From: Aquiluna sp.
Lineage (GTDB): Bacteria > Actinomycetota > Actinomycetes > Actinomycetales > Microbacteriaceae
Assembly: GCA_016780945.1 (NCBI GenBank)
Contig: JADHKY010000034.1
Location: forward strand, 1-10,303
DNA: 10,303 nucleotides
Direction: 5' to 3'
Shown here: piece by piece, positions 6,608 through 10,303 of the stretch
Numbering within the stretch: the first letter of the stretch is position 1
How the letters are laid out: each line of letters starts with the position of its first letter
Translations under genes and position numbers: made by a program
The notes under the pieces: generated by a model
The model's input: only the letters and a program-made list of their open reading frames with translations
Told to the model about the DNA's origin: nothing
Databases searched by the model: none

Positions 6608-8592
6608 TAGACCTGCCTCCGCTCACTAATTGCATCGAGAATGATCTTCTTGGCCTCTTCGAGTCCAACATCGTTTACCTGCTCACCGGAGCGGTAGCGG
6701 AAGCTAACTGTCTTTGCACCAGCATCGCGTTCTCCGGCAAGTAGCAGGAACGGAACGCGGTCAAGAGTGTGATCGCGAATCTTCTTCTGCATCCTGGAAT
6801 CGCTGCGGTCCACAAAACCCCTAACCCCAGAGGCCTTGAGCTCAGCCATGAGATCTTCTAGGTACTCGGCAAAATCATCTGCGACTGGAATGCCAACTAC
6901 TTGCACCGGAGCGAGCCATGGAGGGAAATGTCCCGCGTAGTGCTCAGTTAGCACGCCAAAGAAGCGCTCTATTGAGCCAAAAAGGGCACGGTGGATCATA
7001 ATCGGGCGATGGCGCTCTCCGTCGCTGGCAACGTACTCGAGGTCAAAGCGATCAGGCAGATTGAAATCAAGCTGGATGGTTGACATCTGCCAAGTCCGAC
7101 CGATGGCATCTCTAGCCTGCACAGAGATTTTTGGCCCGTAGAAAGCTGCGCCGCCTGGATCTGGAACAAGCTCGAGGCCACTTGCCTTGGCAACCTTTTC
7201 AAGGGTTGCGGTGGCACTTGTCCAAATGGCGTCGTCACCTACGAACTTCGGGTTTCCCTCTTCCTTGGTAGATAGCTCCAGGTAGAAATCATCCAGGCCG
7301 TAATCACGCAGTAGGTCAAGCACAAAATTCAGGACACTTGTCAGTTCAGACTCGAGCTGCTCGGGTGTTACAAACAGGTGAGCATCATCCTGGGTCATGC
7401 CGCGCACACGGGTCAGGCCGTGAAGCACCCCGGACTTTTCATACCTGTAGACCGACCCGAACTCAAACATCCTGAGTGGCAGTTCTCGGTAGCTTCTGGA
7501 TCTTGACTTGAAAATCAAGATGTGAAATGGGCAGTTCATTGGCTTGAGGTAGTAGTCCTGCCCCTGCTTCTTGACCTTGCCATCTGCATCCAGTTCGGCG
7601 TCGAGCTTTAGTGCCGGGAACATACCCTCTGAGTACCACTGAAGATGGCCGCTGGTCTCAAAGAGGTTCGACTTGGTGATGTGGGGTGAGTAGACGAACT
7701 CATAGCCTGCTTCTTCGTGGCGCTGTCGGCTGTAGTCCTCCATGACACGTCTGATGACTCCACCCTTGGGGTGAAACACGGCTAATCCAGAGCCAATCTC
7801 GTCTGGGAAGCTAAATAGGTCTAGCTCCGCACCGAGCTTGCGGTGGTCTCGACGCTGAGCTTCCTGAAGGCGCTCAAGGTAGGCCTCCTTGGCCTCAACG
7901 GTGGGCCATGCTGTGCCGTAAATTCTCTGAAGCTGCTTGTTGTTTTCGTTACCGCGCCAGTAGGCAGCAGCCACCCTCGTAAGAGCAAAACCCTTGCCAA
8001 TCATTCGGCTGTTTGGGACATGTGGTCCGCGGCAGAGGTCAAACCAAGCGACTGAACCGTCTGGATTCACGTTTTCATAGATCGACAGGCCGCCTGCGCC
8101 GACCTCTACGGAGCCCTCTCCAACATCTGCGCTCTTTAGGCCAATGAGCTCGAGCTTGTAGGGCTCGTGCGCGAGCCTCTTTTTGGCCTCATCGTCACTT
8201 ACTTCTACCCGAACAAACTTCTGACTCTTTCCAACCAGCTCCTTCATGCGCTTCTCTAAACGCTTTAGGTCCTCAGGGTTGAAGGGCTCGGGAACATCAA
8301 AGTCGTAGTAGAAACCATCCTGGATGGGAGGCCCGATTCCAAGCTTTGCCTCATCAAAGAGCTCCTGCACGGCTTGTGCAAGGAGGTGGGCGGTTGAGTG
8401 TCTAAGGATGGAAAGACCGGCGTCACTATCGATTGAAATACCCTCAACGGAATCGCCCTGTTGCAGGGCATAGGCAAGGTCTTTTTGCTCACCATTGACT
8501 AGTAGGGCTATCACGGATCGATCTTCGAAGAGATCGAATCCGGTGGCTCCCTCACTTACCTGGTGAGTCTTCCCCGCGAGTTCTATTTCCAA
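6607..8592 (-). CDS. thrS: ThrS, threonyl-tRNA synthetase
   Basis: ThrS is the class II synthetase that charges tRNA-Thr and edits mischarged Ser-tRNA. The 661-residue product has all expected parts. An N-terminal TGS domain covers about 1-60. The editing domain carries HxxxH (His65, His69) and the CRGPH site (Cys187, His191). The catalytic core has the zinc ligands Cys354 (MNCPFH), His405 (DDAHLF) and His534 (IHRALFG), spaced nearly as in E. coli (334/385/511). Class II motif 3 GSIERFFGVL is present. The C-terminal anticodon-binding domain starts near PVQVVGIPVAD. The start is TTG, supported by AGGAG 5 nt upstream; the first internal Met (116) would delete the TGS domain. It is the first gene of the minus-strand train and diverges from the VIT-like gene. 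The 84-nt upstream gap leaves no room for a T-box leader. Confidence 0.98.
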   Translation of the reverse strand: MEIELAGKTHQVSEGATGFDLFEDRSVIALLVNGEQKDLAYALQQGDSVEGISIDSDAGLSILRHSTAHLLAQAVQELFDEAKLGIGPPIQDGFYYDFDVPEPFNPEDLKRLEKRMKELVGKSQKFVRVEVSDDEAKKRLAHEPYKLELIGLKSADVGEGSVEVGAGGLSIYENVNPDGSVAWFDLCRGPHVPNSRMIGKGFALTRVAAAYWRGNENNKQLQRIYGTAWPTVEAKEAYLERLQEAQRRDHRKLGAELDLFSFPDEIGSGLAVFHPKGGVIRRVMEDYSRQRHEEAGYEFVYSPHITKSNLFETSGHLQWYSEGMFPALKLDAELDADGKVKKQGQDYYLKPMNCPFHILIFKSRSRSYRELPLRMFEFGSVYRYEKSGVLHGLTRVRGMTQDDAHLFVTPEQLESELTSVLNFVLDLLRDYGLDDFYLELSTKEEGNPKFVGDDAIWTSATATLEKVAKASGLELVPDPGGAAFYGPKISVQARDAIGRTWQMSTIQLDFNLPDRFDLEYVASDGERHRPIMIHRALFGSIERFFGVLTEHYAGHFPPWLAPVQVVGIPVADDFAEYLEDLMAELKASGVRGFVDRSDSRMQKKIRDHTLDRVPFLLLAGERDAGAKTVSFRYRSGEQVNDVGLEEAKKIILDAISERRQV

Positions 8593-8597
8593 CTACG

Positions 8598-8602
8598 CTC
8601 CT
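8598..8602 (-). promoter_or_regulatory. Shine-Dalgarno for thrS (AGGAG)
   Basis: AGGAG on the minus strand ends 5 nt before the TTG at 8592 and fixes that codon as the thrS start. Confidence 0.7.
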
Positions 8603-8611
8603 AACCCGCCC

Positions 8612-8617
8612 AGTCTA
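8612..8617 (-). promoter_or_regulatory. Candidate -10 element (TAGACT) for the thrS gene train
   Basis: TAGACT on the minus strand fits the TANNNT form and would give a short leader that still includes the AGGAG site. No good -35 hexamer is seen at standard spacing. The only space for a promoter driving thrS and followers is the 84-nt gap or the start of the divergent gene, so some promoter must lie nearby; this exact hexamer is a guess. Confidence 0.3.
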
Positions 8618-8676
8618 GCCATCAAGTAAGGATTGCCTTGCTAGCGATCTGTCTCGAAGTAGGCAATAGTGTGCCC

Positions 8677-9213
8677 ATGAGCGAAGCAAATGACAGAGCC
8701 CTCGAGAAGAAACTTAACTGGCTGAGACCCGCCGTTCTGGGGGCAAACGACGGAATTGTTTCGGTCGCCGGAATGGTCATGGGAGTCGCGGGTGCCGGAG
8801 CCGATAGACCCACAGTTTTGCTTGCTGGCATTGCGGCACTAGTTGCAGGATCAATTTCAATGGGTGGCGGAGAGTACGTATCCGTTAGCGCTCAGCGCGA
8901 TACTGAAATCTCATACGGAAGAACTGCTGAGGAAGTAAATGCCCACCCTTGGGGTGCCGCGTGGAGCTCATTTGTCGCTTTCGCAGCCGGAGCTGTGTTA
9001 CCACTTATCGCCATTACCGGACCTTGGGAGCCATACCGCGAACTAGCGACGGTAGTAGCCGTGGTTGTGGCACTGTCAATCACTGGTTGGTGGGCAGCCT
9101 GGGCAGGAAAATCCTCCCCCGCTAAATCAATAATTAGAAACGTGATCATCAGCCTGCTAACGATGGGAATCTCTTACGCAATTGGCACTTTGCTAGGCGT
9201 GACAGTCCTCTAA
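8677..9213 (+). CDS. VIT1/CCC1-family membrane protein (iron/manganese transporter-like), short form
   Basis: This is a 178-residue integral membrane protein of the VIT1/CCC1 family, whose members export Fe2+ or Mn2+ from the cytosol. Five helices are visible at about residues 19-40, 45-65, 92-112, 122-142 and 152-175. Family motifs are LNWLRPAVLGANDGIVS (Asp25) and SMGGGEYVSVSAQRD (Glu66), the membrane-embedded metal-path residues in plant VIT1. The cytosolic metal-binding insert usual between helices 2 and 3 is missing: only about 17 residues (74-90) join QRD to HPWGAAWSSF. This resembles the plant VIT-like (nodulin-21) form, so metal transport is likely but substrate and regulation are unknown. 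The start is uncertain. ATG 8677 gives a family-like N-terminus with AATAGT at -12 to -7. TTG 8638 has a better ribosome site (AAGGA, 5 nt) but adds 13 atypical residues, and GTG 8671 is also possible. It lies 17 nt before mqo. Confidence 0.88.
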   Translation: MSEANDRALEKKLNWLRPAVLGANDGIVSVAGMVMGVAGAGADRPTVLLAGIAALVAGSISMGGGEYVSVSAQRDTEISYGRTAEEVNAHPWGAAWSSFVAFAAGAVLPLIAITGPWEPYRELATVVAVVVALSITGWWAAWAGKSSPAKSIIRNVIISLLTMGISYAIGTLLGVTVL

Positions 9214-9218
9214 CCAGC

Positions 9219-9224
9219 TACCCT
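9219..9224 (+). promoter_or_regulatory. Candidate leaderless promoter -10 element (TACCCT) for mqo
   Basis: TACCCT matches TANNNT and occupies exactly -12 to -7 if the A of the mqo ATG is +1, the geometry seen for leaderless transcripts common in actinobacteria. No Shine-Dalgarno exists in the 17-nt gap after the VIT-like gene. A GTGACA lies upstream at 9199-9204, but its 14-nt spacer is short for a -35 box. Confidence 0.4.
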
Positions 9225-9230
9225 TATTTC

Positions 9231-10303
9231 ATGCCCGAGCTACAAAGATATGACGTCGCGCTTGTTGGTGGCGGAATCATGTCCGCGACTCTGGGCGTTC
9301 TTCTAAAACTCGCTGATCCAAAACTGAAGATCGTGATGTACGAGCGTCTTGAAGAGGTAGCTGCAGAATCATCCGATGCCTGGAACAATGCCGGCACAGG
9401 CCACGCAGCCCTCTGTGAACTCAACTACATGCCCGACAGCAAGGACGGCAGCCTTCCAGATCCTGCCAAGGCAATCTCGATCAACGAGCAGTTTCAGGTC
9501 TCCAGGCAGTTTTGGGCCTACTGCGTCGAACGTGGAATCTTAGATGCCCCTGAGACCTTCATTCGTACAGTCCCCCACATGACTTTTGTCAGAGGCGCAA
9601 AGGACGTTGACTACCTTCGCAGGCGCTTCGAGGTGTTGAAGGAGCAACCACTTTTTGCGGGGATGAAGTTCTCCGACGACCCGGCAGACATAGCTAAATG
9701 GATTCCTGTGATGATGGCGGATAGAACAAAGGAACAGGTGGCAGCGACCTGGATCGAGCAAGGTACTGATGTTGACTATGGCGCCATGACCAGACAAATG
9801 GTCACGTGGCTGACTAAGAATGGCATGGAGCTTTACACCTCCACTGAGGTCAAGAACCTTTACCAGTACCGAGATGGCTCATGGCAGATCTGGCTCGGAT
9901 CAACTGGGGACCATTTCATAGCTGCCGACAAAGTTTTTGTTGGTTCAGGCGGTTACTCTCTCAAGCTCTTGCAGAAATCAGGCATCCCAGAGATTCATGG
10001 CTACGGCACCTTCCCAGTCTCTGGTCACTTTCTGAGAACCGACAATCCCGAGCTTGTGAAGCAGCACAGCTCGAAGGTCTATTCTCAGGCGGCTGTTGGA
10101 GCTCCCCCAATGAGCGTCCCACACCTTGACACCAGAATTGTCGACGGTAAGCCATCGCTTCTCTTCGGCCCCTTCGCGGGGATAAACCCAAAGTTCCTCA
10201 AAGAGGGCTCAGTTCTAGACCTTCCCTTATCTGTAAGGCCTAAGAATCTTCTCCCCTACATTTCTGTGGCACTCAAGAACTTTGACCTACTTCGCTACCT
10301 CAT
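9231..10303 (+). CDS. mqo: Mqo, malate:quinone oxidoreductase (partial, C-terminus beyond right edge)
   Basis: Mqo is a peripheral membrane FAD enzyme that oxidises malate to oxaloacetate and passes electrons to the quinone pool, serving the TCA cycle in place of or alongside NAD-dependent malate dehydrogenase. About 357 of the usual roughly 490-500 residues are present. The N-terminal FAD-binding fold shows VALVGGGIMSATLG at 9-22 with Glu38 ending the second strand. The family signature WNNAGTGHAALCELNY follows at 51-66. Later segments include GSGGYSLKLLQKSGIPE and GYGTFPVSGHFLR, all typical of the family. The ATG at 9231 gives the normal N-terminus. There is no ribosome-binding site in the 17 nt before it, so it is either translated from a leaderless transcript or by weak readthrough from the VIT-like gene. 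Confidence 0.96.
   Translation, partial: MPELQRYDVALVGGGIMSATLGVLLKLADPKLKIVMYERLEEVAAESSDAWNNAGTGHAALCELNYMPDSKDGSLPDPAKAISINEQFQVSRQFWAYCVERGILDAPETFIRTVPHMTFVRGAKDVDYLRRRFEVLKEQPLFAGMKFSDDPADIAKWIPVMMADRTKEQVAATWIEQGTDVDYGAMTRQMVTWLTKNGMELYTSTEVKNLYQYRDGSWQIWLGSTGDHFIAADKVFVGSGGYSLKLLQKSGIPEIHGYGTFPVSGHFLRTDNPELVKQHSSKVYSQAAVGAPPMSVPHLDTRIVDGKPSLLFGPFAGINPKFLKEGSVLDLPLSVRPKNLLPYISVALKNFDLLRYL

Noticed and set aside
8615..8644. Interrupted inverted repeat (CTAG..CAAG with CTTG-CTAG) in the thrS/VIT gap, considered as an operator or hairpin
   Set aside because: The arms are only 4+4 bp with a 4-nt bulge on one side; this is within chance for this composition, and no regulator gene is nearby.
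8593..8676. T-box or other leader riboswitch ahead of thrS
   Set aside because: The gap is only 84 nt, shorter than a T-box, and shows no T-box core sequence or terminator hairpin.
8881..8950. Frameshift or deletion damage as the cause of the short VIT-like protein
   Set aside because: The frame is continuous, both flanking motifs and all five helices are intact, and the stop is at the normal end after the last helix.
9540..9797. Minus-strand open frame opposite mqo
   Set aside because: It is antisense to clear Mqo coding sequence and has no recognisable motif.

Overview
The window reads as a chromosomal housekeeping segment of an actinobacterium, most likely a small-genome Microbacteriaceae-type organism. 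Three things support this. The gene order thrS - HIT - pdxS - pdxT - yebC - ruvC - ruvA - ruvB - yajC - secD is the actinobacterial one. The protein signatures are actinobacterial, for example the SecD motif around TADSFIVYFERIRDE and the YebC N-terminus. Base composition is moderate, roughly low-to-mid 50s % GC by eye, which is low for the family. Spacing is very tight throughout. The assignment to a streamlined freshwater-type lineage is inference.

Minus strand, read right to left from 8592 to position 1, is one nearly gapless gene train. thrS (threonyl-tRNA synthetase) overlaps a HIT-family, Ap4A-phosphorylase-like gene. Next come pdxS and pdxT (the two-subunit PLP synthase), yebC (translation factor/regulator family), and ruvC-ruvA-ruvB (Holliday-junction processing). 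After a 59-nt gap that contains a perfect TATAAT, yajC and secD (Sec translocon accessory subunits) follow; secD runs off the left edge. Between thrS and the end of ruvB only about 32 nt are non-coding, and four junctions overlap or abut (TAATG twice, ATGA once, TAA directly followed by TTG).

Plus strand, 8677 to the right edge, diverges from thrS across an 84-nt gap. It holds a five-helix VIT1/CCC1-like membrane protein that lacks the usual cytosolic metal-binding insert, then mqo (malate:quinone oxidoreductase), cut by the right edge. mqo has no Shine-Dalgarno but has a TANNNT hexamer exactly where a leaderless promoter would place +1 on its ATG.

No mobile element, CRISPR array, RNA gene or defence system is visible, and I see no evidence for a wholly new system. 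The points most worth a second look are the shortened VIT-like protein, the apparent absence of the phosphatidylinositol/PIM genes that separate the HIT gene from pdxS in mycobacteria, the high share of TTG starts, and the candidate leaderless mqo.
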